64,000 nucleotides of DNA from Sphingobacterium sp. SGR-19 (lineage in GTDB: Bacteria; Bacteroidota; Bacteroidia; Sphingobacteriales; Sphingobacteriaceae): assembly GCF_011043555.1 (NCBI RefSeq), contig NZ_JAAKGS010000003.1:1-64000 (forward strand), written 5' to 3'. Below are positions 8,014-15,941 of the stretch, piece after piece. A model generated the notes under the pieces. The model saw only the letters and a list, made by a program, of their open reading frames with translations. It was not told where the DNA came from and made no database searches. Positions within the stretch are counted from its first letter, which is position 1. Every line of letters begins with the position of its first letter. The position numbers and the translations under genes are program-made.

Positions 8014-8263
8014 CTACGATTAACGCTCTTTGTGCCTCTGACTTTAAATCATCTAATTTGACACTTGCCTTAGACACGATGCTCTCAGCGCTGTCTTGCG
8101 AAATGTTATACTTGGACATATACTCCATTGTCAGTCCAAGTTTACTGGAGTTGCCAAGAGCTAAACACCATAGACGGTTCAACTCCGTTTTAAAAACAGC
8201 GCTAGACAATTGTTTCTCGATCGCCTGAAATTCATCTTTCTGTTTACGAAATAGATAGATCAT
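7985..8263 (-). CDS. Hypothetical protein fragment
   Basis: 92 residues, not recognised. Mostly helical and charged, with a MEYMSKYNISQDSAESIV segment. It runs straight into the DUF6088-like relic in another frame. No good start context is visible, and it lies in a cluster of relics, so it may not be a gene. Confidence 0.25.
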   Translation of the reverse strand: MIYLFRKQKDEFQAIEKQLSSAVFKTELNRLWCLALGNSSKLGLTMEYMSKYNISQDSAESIVSKASVKLDDLKSEAQRALIVDDDIFELVS

Positions 8264-8292
8264 AGAGTCTTAGCGTATCATAACGTAAACTC

Positions 8293-8432
8293 GCCATCTT
8301 AGTGGATGGCGAATTCCGGCAAGGCTTCGAGTGGAAGAAAAGACAGGCTCAGATTAAATCCTGCCGTTAGTTCTGGATTCCGAAGATAGAACGCAATATG
8401 CAGAAGGACAAACTGGCGAACCGCGCATTTTA
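8293..8432 (+). pseudogene. Vsr-like (very short patch repair) endonuclease relic
   Basis: One frame reads ILVDGEFRQGFEWKKR, then after an in-frame TAG continues FWIPKIERNMQKDK. The pair of motifs (VDG.F..GF.W and FW..KI..N) is the core of the Vsr / DUF559 endonuclease fold. Both ends are missing. It may mark a lost restriction-modification locus. Confidence 0.55.
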
Positions 8433-8525
8433 GCACATATCTACATCATGTGGCTAGAAATGTTTGCCTGGGAAACTACCGGAGAAAAGGTTTTCGGAGG
8501 GTCGTTATTTGTACATCGAAACTAG
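8430..8525 (+). pseudogene. Fragment copy of the DUF1304 gene
   Basis: About 78 bases match 21052-21127 inside the intact DUF1304 gene with few differences, coding HIYIMWLEMFAWETTG and FGGSL, then diverge to a stop. This is a short ectopic duplicate with no start. Confidence 0.75.
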
Positions 8526-8621
8526 CTTAGCACCATATAATTCTTCCAATGCGATAGTAATAAGTAAAATTTCTCGTAAATTATACCGCATTAGTTTGCA
8601 CGTCGAGTGCTAGGTTTTAAT

Positions 8622-10097
8622 ATGGCTGTTCAAACATTACCTTTTGGTACCCTCATTACTGTCGACAGACAGTCGGCAATTCCCATTTTCAGACAGATCG
8701 CTAATAGTTTGATAAAACTGATAAGAAAAGGAAAAATAAAACCTGGCTATCAGTTGCCAGCAACTAGGGATATGGCTTCGGTACTAAAGTTAAACCGTAC
8801 AACCATTGTCGCTGCTTACGAAGAGATGCAGGCGCAAGGCTGGCTTGAAGTAGTAAAACGAAAAGGTAACTTTGTTACGCAGCATTTACCGCTAACAAGC
8901 CCTAAATCATTTGAAGAGAATAAGCGAGAAAAATTCCTATCGCTGGATCAGAAAATATTTTATCGGCAGATTGCTGTACGGCAACCATTAACGAGGCAGC
9001 TAAAACCTTACCAATTGATGATCAATGATGGTTACCCTGATGCCAGAATTGCTCCTTTAGATTTGATAATTGATCGTTACAAATTTTTATCAGGAAGAAC
9101 GAACGAGCACAGTAGACTTTTAGCTGAGGGCTCAAAGGGAAGTAATTTACTGCGAACTGAACTTGCTCAGTTTTTGTCCAAGACAAGGGCTCTTGACGTT
9201 ACACCTGAGCAGGTTTTGATCACCCACGGCGCACAATTGGCAATATATGTAGCAGCCAGCATGATACTCCAGCCTGGAAGCACCGTAGTGGTAGGCGACC
9301 TTAATTATCCATTGGCAGATAGGCTTTTTGAACAGTTAGGTGCGAAACTTATAACGGTTAAGGTTGATGAGAACGGCATCGATATCGACGAAATTGAGAA
9401 CATTTGCAAACAATCCGTGCCAAGCCTCCTCTATATCGTTCCGCATCACCATCATCCGACAACTGTTACACTCAGCGCTGCAAGGCGAAACAAACTTCTG
9501 GATGTTGTCCGCCGTTATCGCCTTCCTGTAATCGAAGATGACTACGATTATGACTTTCACTATGAGAATGCTCCAATATTACCTTTAGCCAGTGCGGAAC
9601 ACGACAATTTTGTCCTTTACATTGGCTCAATTTCGAAAACTTTATCTCCAACTGTCAGATTGGGATACCTGATTGGTGCTGAAGATTTTATATGGCAGGC
9701 AGCAAAATTAAAGCAAGTTATAGATATTCGGGGTGACGTATTGTTCGAAGAATCTGTTGGTCATCTTTTTAATAGCGGCGAAATGCAAAGACATTTAAGA
9801 AGATCTGTTAAGCTATACAAAAGCAGACGGGATGATTTCTGCGAAATATTAAATTCTTCGTTAGGAGATCATGCCAAATTCAATGTTCCTAATGGTGGTA
9901 TGGCCGTCTGGACCTCATTTGACCCTGGATATTCTATACCCCAACTATCAGAAAGGCTTGCTGCTCAGGGCATATACTTGAATGATGGCAGTATCTACAA
10001 ATATAAGGATGACACCAATGGAATGAGGCTTGGTTTTGCTTCGCTGAATACAAATGAAATGCAATCTTTCGCACATGCACTGAAAAAATCCCGATAA
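8622..10097 (+). CDS. MocR/PdxR-type GntR regulator with aminotransferase domain
   Basis: 491 residues from the ATG at 8622. A GTG at 8607 is possible, but a TTAGTTTG -7-like box at 8591-8598 puts the transcript start near it, so the ATG is preferred. Residues about 10-80 are a GntR winged helix (PIFRQIANSLIKLI, then LPATRDMASVL). From about 110 on it is a fold-type I PLP enzyme: the SISKTLSP motif supplies the PLP lysine, with IEDDYDYDF and a C-terminal RLGF segment. Such proteins sense PLP or amino compounds and activate neighbouring genes. The next gene (10243) is convergent, so the target may be elsewhere. Confidence 0.9.
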   Translation: MAVQTLPFGTLITVDRQSAIPIFRQIANSLIKLIRKGKIKPGYQLPATRDMASVLKLNRTTIVAAYEEMQAQGWLEVVKRKGNFVTQHLPLTSPKSFEENKREKFLSLDQKIFYRQIAVRQPLTRQLKPYQLMINDGYPDARIAPLDLIIDRYKFLSGRTNEHSRLLAEGSKGSNLLRTELAQFLSKTRALDVTPEQVLITHGAQLAIYVAASMILQPGSTVVVGDLNYPLADRLFEQLGAKLITVKVDENGIDIDEIENICKQSVPSLLYIVPHHHHPTTVTLSAARRNKLLDVVRRYRLPVIEDDYDYDFHYENAPILPLASAEHDNFVLYIGSISKTLSPTVRLGYLIGAEDFIWQAAKLKQVIDIRGDVLFEESVGHLFNSGEMQRHLRRSVKLYKSRRDDFCEILNSSLGDHAKFNVPNGGMAVWTSFDPGYSIPQLSERLAAQGIYLNDGSIYKYKDDTNGMRLGFASLNTNEMQSFAHALKKSR

Positions 10098-10242
10098 GCG
10101 TCCTCCTATATATTCTGATACGATTTTTAGCGGAAGATCTATGTCTTTGTTGAAAAAGGAAGAATAGTCCGATTTTTAATCTCAAATTCGGACTACTTGC
10201 AAAAAAGTTCAACAAAGAAAATATATACTTTGAGTGATGTTC

Positions 10243-10998
10243 TTAATATATAGTTTCTGATTTTCTTATCCAATCATCGAACCGTATCTTACCTGGAAAG
10301 AATTCGCCTGTCGGAACTAATCCGGATTTCGCCATGTTATGGAACATGTATTTGTCATCGTGATTAGGTACCACTATTTTATCTTCGCCTTTGACCTTCA
10401 AATAGTTTTCTACGAAGTTGGTCATCAATCCGAGATCAGGTCCTGCAATTTCAACTATCTTGTTTTTCGGCTGTTCCAAAGCAAACTTTACTATATAATC
10501 TACAACATCCGTCAATGCTATGGGTTGATAATCAATTGCTGACACATGGACGTTCCTACCTTCAGCCTGAACATCAATAATTGTGCTTACATGCTCATGG
10601 AATTGAGTCGAGCGGATGACAGTATAGGGTATACCAGATTCGATCACGGTATCCTCCTGGTGTTTTTTTGCTTGCAGATACCCTATGTGCTGTGCCCGGT
10701 CTGTGCCGACAATCGAAAGCACGAGATGATGCTTGATATGTGCTTGCTTTTCAGCTCCAATTATATTTTTAGCTGCTGTACGGAAAAAATTCAAAGCGAT
10801 TTGATCGTCTGGCGATTGCGAATTAGAAAGATCGAGTACGATGTCAGTTCCCACCAAGGCTTCTGTCAGTCCCTCCCCCGTCACGATATTGATGCCGGAT
10901 GAGGGCGACCCTACAATTACCTCACTACCCATACTTTCCAGTTTTTCACATACTCTTTTGCCAACAAGACCAGTTCCTCCGATTACTAAGATTTTCAT
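10243..10998 (-). CDS. NAD(P)H-binding NmrA-like oxidoreductase
   Basis: 251 residues. The N-terminal Rossmann motif GGTGLVGKRV (residues 7-16) is that of atypical short-chain dehydrogenases of the NmrA / SDR_a5 group. VLSIVGTD, then YLQAKKHQEDTV, then YTVIRSTQF follow the pattern of NAD(P)H-dependent quinone-oxidoreductase-like members, with Tyr/Lys in the YLQAKK stretch. The C-terminal half (IALTDVVDYIV, EIAGPD) closes the substrate side. Substrate unknown. It is convergent with the MocR gene. Confidence 0.85.
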   Translation of the reverse strand: MKILVIGGTGLVGKRVCEKLESMGSEVIVGSPSSGINIVTGEGLTEALVGTDIVLDLSNSQSPDDQIALNFFRTAAKNIIGAEKQAHIKHHLVLSIVGTDRAQHIGYLQAKKHQEDTVIESGIPYTVIRSTQFHEHVSTIIDVQAEGRNVHVSAIDYQPIALTDVVDYIVKFALEQPKNKIVEIAGPDLGLMTNFVENYLKVKGEDKIVVPNHDDKYMFHNMAKSGLVPTGEFFPGKIRFDDWIRKSETIY

Positions 10999-11141
10999 AA
11001 TTAAATAATTTAAATAAAACTTGATGAAACAAAAACGAGTCTTTATCAGGTTGTCGTCTTTCTTATCTGACTACAAAATAAGGTATAAAAATAATGAGCA
11101 AGACCATCCAATATTCGGATTTGCGCCAGTCCAGACTTTAG

Positions 11142-11204
11142 CTATTCTTTGCCGCCCCCATCTGGACGACCTCCTGGGCCGCGTCTTTTGCCTTTATAGG
11201 CGTT
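11142..11204 (-). pseudogene. Gly/Arg-rich C-terminal tail relic
   Basis: Reading minus gives AYKGKRRGPGGRPDGGGKE and a stop, the sort of basic tail found on DEAD-box helicases and other RNA-binding proteins. It is much richer in G+C than its surroundings. Nothing upstream continues the frame into a recognisable domain. Confidence 0.2.
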
Positions 11205-11217
11205 TAGTTTAGTTAGC

Positions 11218-11243
11218 AAAGCCTGCGGATGCAGGCTTTGTTT
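11218..11243 (+). terminator. Copy of the NTF2-cassette terminator
   Basis: Stem AAAGCCTGC / GCAGGCTTT with a GGAT loop, preceded by GTTTAGTTTAGTTAG. It marks the left edge of the second copy of the GNAT/phosphatase block; no NTF2 gene is left in front of it. Confidence 0.7.
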
Positions 11244-11280
11244 GCCCGCCACAATAGTAGGAATTCCTGCAAACTATGTA

Positions 11281-11706
11281 TTAATGCTTCCATACATAAA
11301 TAGAACTGTCCTTTATTCTAAACCCAAGATTTTCGTAAAGCTTACGTGCTGCAATACGGTGGCTTTCCGTAAATAAAAGCACTTCCGTCAAATTCATTTC
11401 TCTAGAATATTTGAGCAGATATTCTATCAATTTCCTACCGATACCTTGTCCTCGGTATGCATCATCCACGACGACATCTTCTATCCAGCCTTTACGTCCG
11501 GATATAACACAGTAGACGGCCATTGACGCAATACCAACTAGATTTCCGTCTTGAAAACTTCCAATGAGATAAACGCCATTGTCCACCCGCAAGACTTGAG
11601 AAAGATCCTGATATTTTTTACCGGGACTTAGCTGCCGATATAGCGCTATAATTTTTTCTCGATTAGTATTATCAATATTAGAAAGATTTAGTTCTTTAAT
11701 TTCCAT
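11281..11706 (-). CDS. GNAT family N-acetyltransferase, copy 2
   Basis: 141 residues, differing from the 1112-1537 protein at about ten positions (for instance HTIREE to NTNREK near the N-terminus, and VLKH to VWKH at the end). The acetyl-CoA loop YRGQGIGRKLI is unchanged and the frame is open, so both copies should be functional. The flanking sequences on both sides are duplicated too. Confidence 0.88.
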   Translation of the reverse strand: MEIKELNLSNIDNTNREKIIALYRQLSPGKKYQDLSQVLRVDNGVYLIGSFQDGNLVGIASMAVYCVISGRKGWIEDVVVDDAYRGQGIGRKLIEYLLKYSREMNLTEVLLFTESHRIAARKLYENLGFRIKDSSIYVWKH

Positions 11707-11789
11707 AGTTCAACGTTTGTTAATAAATACACAAACATAAAAATAAAATTTACTACATTGTGGTTCATCGTTTTAAACATGAGTAGAAA

Positions 11790-12007
11790 ATGCAATCAAA
11801 CACGACAGCTATAAAAAGAAAAAATATTATAACTATTCAACATCCCGAATCTGTGCATCATACCAATGGAATGGTTGGTTCATGGACAGATTGGGAACTT
11901 TATGGAACAAGTGGGGTGTTTCTTTTTTGTATCAAGATAATAGGGGTAAAAGAATAATCAAAAGATTAAGTGATACATCATTTATGTATCCTATTGCAAA
12001 TCCTTAA
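11790..12007 (+). pseudogene. Histidine phosphatase copy 2, internal deletion
   Basis: The 5' part matches the gene at 1615 through TDWEL, then jumps to the sequence encoding YGTSG near the 3' end. About 425 bases are missing, including the SHGD active-site motif. A lost G in GTGGGGTG also shifts the frame. The original terminator follows at 12012. Confidence 0.9.
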
Positions 12008-12011
12008 ATAA

Positions 12012-12043
12012 AAAATCCTGAGGCTTCCCGCTTCAGGATTTCT
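12012..12043 (+). terminator. Terminator of the deleted phosphatase gene
   Basis: Same hairpin as at 2270 (AATCCTGAGGC / GCTTCAGGATT), here followed by TCTTG, so the T-run is weakened. Confidence 0.7.
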
Positions 12044-12129
12044 TGCTCATTACCGAACGCCTACTGTCCATCGGCGAACATCCGGAAATCCCCCTACCCC
12101 CCCCCTTTAAAACAGCACATTGATCACTT

Positions 12130-12145
12130 TGGCAACCGGCTTGCA
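12130..12145 (+). promoter_or_regulatory. Sigma-54-like element, NTF2 copy 3
   Basis: TGGCA-N6-TTGCA with correct GG/GC spacing, as in copies 1 and 4. Confidence 0.4.
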
Positions 12146-12261
12146 TTCCTTTTGGCATGAACAAACAAATCAACATATGCATTCACCGATTTTTTCACCG
12201 CGGTTACCGAGAAATATAAGAGGTTGGTCTAATCGTTATTCGGTAAATCCGCATGCAGTAA

Positions 12262-12269
12262 TACCTTTG
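12262..12269 (+). promoter_or_regulatory. -7 box TACCTTTG, NTF2 copy 3
   Basis: Exact TAnnTTTG match at the conserved position, 55 bases before the start codon. Confidence 0.5.
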
Positions 12270-12324
12270 AAGTATCAAATAAGAAATAATAGACATTAAA
12301 TATAAAACATTAAAAACTACAGAC

Positions 12325-12750
12325 ATGAAAACGACATGGAGAACTATCGCAGCAGCATTGATCATGGTAACATCCCTAAGCTCCTTTGCTTCGGAAAAGA
12401 CCAATCCTTTGAAAAACGTAGAATCGGACATGGTAATTGGCTCCTATATGGATGCTGTTACCGTGGGCAGCATCGACCTGAACAAGTTCCTTTTTGCAGA
12501 TGATTTCCAATACAGCAACGTGAACAACAACGACCGCGCGGGCAAAAAGGAATACATCAAGTTCCTAAAGGCTAACAAAGGTATGCAGTACAACTGCGAG
12601 AGCAGCTACGAAATATTATCGCAGGATGGGAAGGTATGCGTGGCCAAGGCAACGATGGCATTTGACAACTTCACTCGCGTAGATTACATCACGCTGAACC
12701 AGGGAAAAGACGGATGGAAGGTGAGCAAGGTGGAAACGACTTATCCTTAG
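12325..12750 (+). CDS. Secreted NTF2-fold protein, copy 3
   Basis: 141 residues with the same signal peptide (ending SSFA) and mature domain as copy 1. The gene is a mosaic: bases up to about 12530 resemble copies 1 and 4 (VIGSYMDAVTVG, FQYSN), while from there to within a few bases of the stop it is base-identical to copy 2 (CESSYEILS). A terminator follows at 12822. Function unknown; small exported domain, probably a ligand-binding or stress-related periplasmic or surface protein (inference). Confidence 0.85.
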   Translation: MKTTWRTIAAALIMVTSLSSFASEKTNPLKNVESDMVIGSYMDAVTVGSIDLNKFLFADDFQYSNVNNNDRAGKKEYIKFLKANKGMQYNCESSYEILSQDGKVCVAKATMAFDNFTRVDYITLNQGKDGWKVSKVETTYP

Positions 12751-12821
12751 AAAGAATTTTAGATTTTTGTTTCAATATGGGACATGTTGTGAAATATTTC
12801 CCGATGTTTAGTTTAGTTAGC

Positions 12822-12850
12822 AAAGCCTGCAAATGCAGGCTTTGATTTTG
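12822..12850 (+). terminator. Terminator after NTF2 copy 3
   Basis: Stem AAAGCCTGCA / TGCAGGCTTT, loop AA, followed by GATTTTGGCTTTTTT. Same unit as after copies 1 and 4. Confidence 0.8.
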
Positions 12851-12859
12851 GCTTTTTTC

Positions 12860-13057
12860 TCATCTCCTTTTTCTTAGAAACGGAAGCTTAAAGAGAATAA
12901 AGAAATTCGCCCCTATACCGCCTCTAACGGCATATTCCTTCCTATTAGGTATATCGAAAATATCGTCGTCATAGCTCATATCCATAAAATTACCCGCTAG
13001 TGATGTAAAAGTTTTAAAGCGTGGGCCAAGATCTAAAAAATAATACTCGCTTTTTTC
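12860..13057 (-). pseudogene. C-terminal relic of an outer-membrane beta-barrel protein
   Basis: An open frame without a start encodes YYFLDLGPRFKTFTS, NFMDMSYDDD and a last strand GGIGANFFILFKLPF before a basic end and a stop. The alternating, aromatic-ending pattern suits the last strands of a porin-like barrel. The rest of the gene is absent. Confidence 0.4.
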
Positions 13058-13144
13058 ATGTCACGGGCAATAGCAAGTTTTTATCAGCACTTTAAATCAA
13101 AGGGCGACCTCTGTATAGCGTTTCTAAACGCAAGACACGCATGA
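13058..13144 (+). pseudogene. TetR-family regulator relic (helix-turn-helix end)
   Basis: 28 codons read SRAIASFYQHFKSKGDLCIA and FLNARHA before a stop. FYQHFKSKGDL is the recognition-helix motif of TetR-family repressors. The rest of the DNA-binding domain and the whole ligand domain are missing. Confidence 0.6.
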
Positions 13145-13236
13145 AAAAACGACATGCAAGTATCAATGATCTCGAAATAAAGGAGACTGACAGGTCTTTA
13201 TAATTACTATATTGCAAACGAAAAAGGAATGCTTAT

Positions 13237-13821
13237 ATGGTCGAAAATACTTTATTAAAAAACATCTCGAAATATATAAATCTTACACAAGATGAAATTT
13301 TAGCTTTCGAAAGTTTTTGGACGGAGAAAACATTGGAAAAGGGGGACTATCTTTTGCGTAACGGCGATACCTGTCGTTATGATAGTTATATCGTTTCGGG
13401 AGCTTTGAAAGCATTTTACATCAACGCTGACAATGGCAATGAGGAAATCTTATTTTTCGCTATCGACGACTGGTGGGCATCTGACTTAGATAGCTTTTCC
13501 AAACAGAAGCCATCCATATACAACATACAAGCCATAGAAAGAACGACGGTTTTACAGATTAGCCATTATTCCTTTCAGCAATTACTGGCTGAACTTCCCC
13601 GTTTGGAGCGGTACTTTCGGTTAATATTGGAAAGTTATCTTGGCGTGTTGCAAAAGAGAATTATCTATAACAATGTGTTCGATGCCAAAAGCAGATATTT
13701 TGCCTTTTTGGAAAATTACCCTACCATTGCGTCCAAAGTACCTCAATATCTGATTGCATCGTATTTGGGTGTGTCAGCCGAATTTATAAGCCGCATTAAG
13801 AAAAAAAATAAACCGTCTTGA
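13237..13821 (+). CDS. Crp/Fnr family transcriptional regulator
   Basis: 194 residues. The N-terminal cyclic-nucleotide-binding-like beta roll spans about residues 25-115 (LEKGDYLLRNGD, YIVSGALKAFY). The C-terminal helix-turn-helix is short (QYLIASYLGVSAEFISRI, about 170-188). No Fe-S cysteine cluster is visible, so it is not an Fnr-type oxygen sensor. A 14-base palindrome overlaps its stop codon and probably is its operator, in front of a now decayed ene-reductase gene. This is the Bacteroidota group often placed beside oxidoreductases. Confidence 0.88.
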   Translation: MVENTLLKNISKYINLTQDEILAFESFWTEKTLEKGDYLLRNGDTCRYDSYIVSGALKAFYINADNGNEEILFFAIDDWWASDLDSFSKQKPSIYNIQAIERTTVLQISHYSFQQLLAELPRLERYFRLILESYLGVLQKRIIYNNVFDAKSRYFAFLENYPTIASKVPQYLIASYLGVSAEFISRIKKKNKPS

Positions 13822-13831
13822 CCTAGGTCAA
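13818..13831. promoter_or_regulatory. Crp/Fnr-type palindromic operator
   Basis: TTGACCTAGGTCAA is a perfect inverted repeat that overlaps the TGA stop of the Crp/Fnr gene. It fits the TTGAy-N4-rTCAA form bound by Crp/Fnr proteins. A T-run follows, so a terminator role is also possible. Confidence 0.55.
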
Positions 13832-13881
13832 TTTTTTCTCCATCAATTACCGTCAAATTTGCTTCAAAATATTACGAAGCA

Positions 13882-14081
13882 ATGAAACATCATCCTATTT
13901 TTCAGAACACCATTGCGTGGCAAAGAGAATTGATTAACCGGACGATGGTTGCGCCTATGTCAGGTGTGAGCGCTCAATCCCTAAAGAAATGGACTTGACG
14001 GATATTGAAAGAATGAAACAGGGCTTTATCGACGGAGCTGTAAACGCTTATAAGGCTGGATTTGACAGCGGTTACCCTTGA
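13882..14081 (+). pseudogene. NADH:flavin oxidoreductase (ene-reductase) relic
   Basis: Two frames give an N-terminal piece with ELINRTMVAPMSGVSAQS and then DIERMKQGFIDGAVNAYKAG with FDSGY. Both are typical of Old Yellow Enzyme proteins (the first FMN-site segment and the helix before the HGANGYL motif). About 300 bases between them are missing. The remaining space to 14242 contains a short open stretch (HREMLWPEATPSHTRK) of unknown origin. Confidence 0.65.
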
Positions 14082-14242
14082 TTCCTCTTCACCGTGAAAT
14101 GTTATGGCCGGAGGCAACCCCCAGCCATACTCGGAAAATCATCAAAGAATTAAATCTTGAAAATAGCTAGAAAGGGAGTATTGGTCATTACAGGAAAAAC
14201 GTTCGCACAAAGGAACACATCTATAACTTCAAATAATAAAAA

Positions 14243-14650
14243 ATGAAAATTTCACAAATTAAAATTACGCCGGATGCTTATGAACCATTCCGTCTGGCAC
14301 AGGGACATCGTGTAGGTGATTTATTGTTTATTTCGGGGCAGACCGCTATTGGCAAGGATGGAAAGCTGATAGGCATTGGCGACTTTGATGCTCAGGCACA
14401 AATGGCTTTTGAAAACCTGGACAAGGTATTGAAGGCTGGAGGTTCAAATTTGAAAAACGTAGTTAAGGTCACTATTATGCTCCGGGACATGAAGAACTTT
14501 GAGAAGATTGTCGAATTGAGGGGCAAATACTTTACTCCCCCTTATCCGGCAGATACCATCTTTGAAGTATCATCACTGTTTTCTCCCGATGTATTGATTG
14601 AGATTGAAGCCATTGCTGTGGCTGATGCGGCGGCAGATTGGGAAAAGTAA
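14243..14650 (+). CDS. RidA family protein (YjgF/UK114), second gene
   Basis: 135 residues with the RidA signatures GDLLFISGQTAIGKDG, ENLDKVLKAGGS, VVKVTIMLRDM and a C-terminal LIEIEAIAVAD strand. It belongs to a subgroup different from the 4513 protein, with which it shares only the fold. RidA enzymes deaminate reactive enamines/imines. Here an AraC regulator follows 69 bases downstream, and an imine-reductase-like gene lies further along the strand (16609), so an imine-handling role is plausible. Confidence 0.88.
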   Translation: MKISQIKITPDAYEPFRLAQGHRVGDLLFISGQTAIGKDGKLIGIGDFDAQAQMAFENLDKVLKAGGSNLKNVVKVTIMLRDMKNFEKIVELRGKYFTPPYPADTIFEVSSLFSPDVLIEIEAIAVADAAADWEK

Positions 14651-14719
14651 TACGAAAATAATCATATGTTTTCAAGTATTCAATAATTACGTATTTTAGT
14701 ATTTTTATACATCTTCCTT

Positions 14720-15595
14720 ATGACACAAAAATATTCAGATAACTTTGATTTGCTCAGATATTTAAGGTCTCAAAAAAATGATGGCCATATGGTGCCTTAT
14801 TATCTGGCATCAAAAGCGTGTCTGGAAGACTTAAAAATCACCCATCCCTTTAAAAACTACTTTTATACTATCGGTTTGTATTATGGTGAAGGAGCCCACA
14901 TCAGGATAGGCACTACCGATTATGATTTAACACGAGGAAGCCTGTTGACGATTGGTCCCGGAATGACCTGTCAATGGCTCAATACCAGCTTCCCCTCGAA
15001 TGACACGTTGTTTTTTTATGATGATATTTTTGTAAATAATTTCAGTAGGTCATTTTTCTACTCCCTTGAATTTTTTTGCCCCGATGAAAAGAGTGTAATC
15101 CAACTTTCCGACAGACAATTTGAAGAAATGCAACAGCTTTTCAGCACGCTTCGAACAATCGCTGATAAGACCGAAGCAGTATCGGGAATACTATATTCAA
15201 TCCTGATTATTTCACAGAAATATTTCTGGAACCGGCACCGGGGCAATAAAAAAGAACTCAACGGTAAAGAACATACCGTTGTAAAGTTTAGAGAATTAGT
15301 TTCAAAGAATTTCTCGGAGTATAAAGATGTTGCTTTTTATGCGGAACAGTTGCATATATCGCCAAAATACCTGAGCGAAATATTAGTTGAATACACCGGG
15401 CTTTCGGCAAAAAAATGGATTGAGTTCCATATCATGCAGGAGGCAAAGTACCTGTTGAGCTTTTGGAATATGTCGGTTAAGGAGGTATCGTTTCGACTTG
15501 GCTACACAGATACTTCTCATTTTTCCCGTGCATTCAGAAGCTACGACGGTCAACTCCCCACCGAGTTCAAAAATACGGTTGAAAATCCTACGTAA
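14720..15595 (+). CDS. AraC family transcriptional regulator
   Basis: 291 residues. The N-terminal cupin-like sensor domain (about 1-165) has a GLYYGEGAHIRIG strand pair. The C-terminal DNA-binding domain (about 190-285) carries two helix-turn-helix motifs, AEQLHISPKYLSEIL and VKEVSFRLGYTDTSHFSRAF; the latter is the AraC signature. It follows RidA and precedes the outer-membrane / imine-reductase gene run on the same strand, and probably controls one of them. Confidence 0.9.
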   Translation: MTQKYSDNFDLLRYLRSQKNDGHMVPYYLASKACLEDLKITHPFKNYFYTIGLYYGEGAHIRIGTTDYDLTRGSLLTIGPGMTCQWLNTSFPSNDTLFFYDDIFVNNFSRSFFYSLEFFCPDEKSVIQLSDRQFEEMQQLFSTLRTIADKTEAVSGILYSILIISQKYFWNRHRGNKKELNGKEHTVVKFRELVSKNFSEYKDVAFYAEQLHISPKYLSEILVEYTGLSAKKWIEFHIMQEAKYLLSFWNMSVKEVSFRLGYTDTSHFSRAFRSYDGQLPTEFKNTVENPT

Positions 15596-15635
15596 TCGCG
15601 GGTATTACATCAAAAACAGAAAAAACTACATTTTT

Positions 15636-15654
15636 TACCGTCATACTTACGGTA
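15636..15654. other. Inverted repeat in the intergenic gap 15596-15941
   Basis: TACCGT and ACGGTA are separated by seven bases. It could be an operator for the AraC protein or a weak transcript end. Nothing else is recognisable in this 346-base gap. Confidence 0.3.
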
Positions 15655-15941
15655 TTGACGGCCAGGCTCCTTCATATCTTCGTATGGTGTTATAAAAAAC
15701 GTACTACGAAGTTTAGATACGATGTTCTATCGGGAAGGTAAATGCTATCGAAAATAACCATTCCGCAGCATATCAGTATTTCTTTCGTTACGAAAAGACA
15801 TGACAAATCACCTACGGAAGAAAATACCCTAAATAGGTTATCACGTTTTCAGCACCTCATGTGTCAATATTTTAAATAGTGATTGGCTGTAATCATTTTT
15901 CCGACGCAGCTTAGCGCAAACAATGAAATCTGAAGGTAACG

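Larger units (their letters stand above)
12042..12324 (+). repeat. NTF2-cassette leader, copy 3
   Basis: Full-length leader like that at 256. It contains a sigma-54-like element (12130-12145), the ACCG block and a TACCTTTG box (12262-12269). It differs from the other copies by a nine-C run at 12097-12105 in place of an A-rich segment. Confidence 0.7.

Noticed and set aside
10339..10902. Plus-strand frames opposite the NmrA-like gene
   Set aside because: Shadows of the minus-strand gene, rich in Cys and Tyr with no domain pattern.
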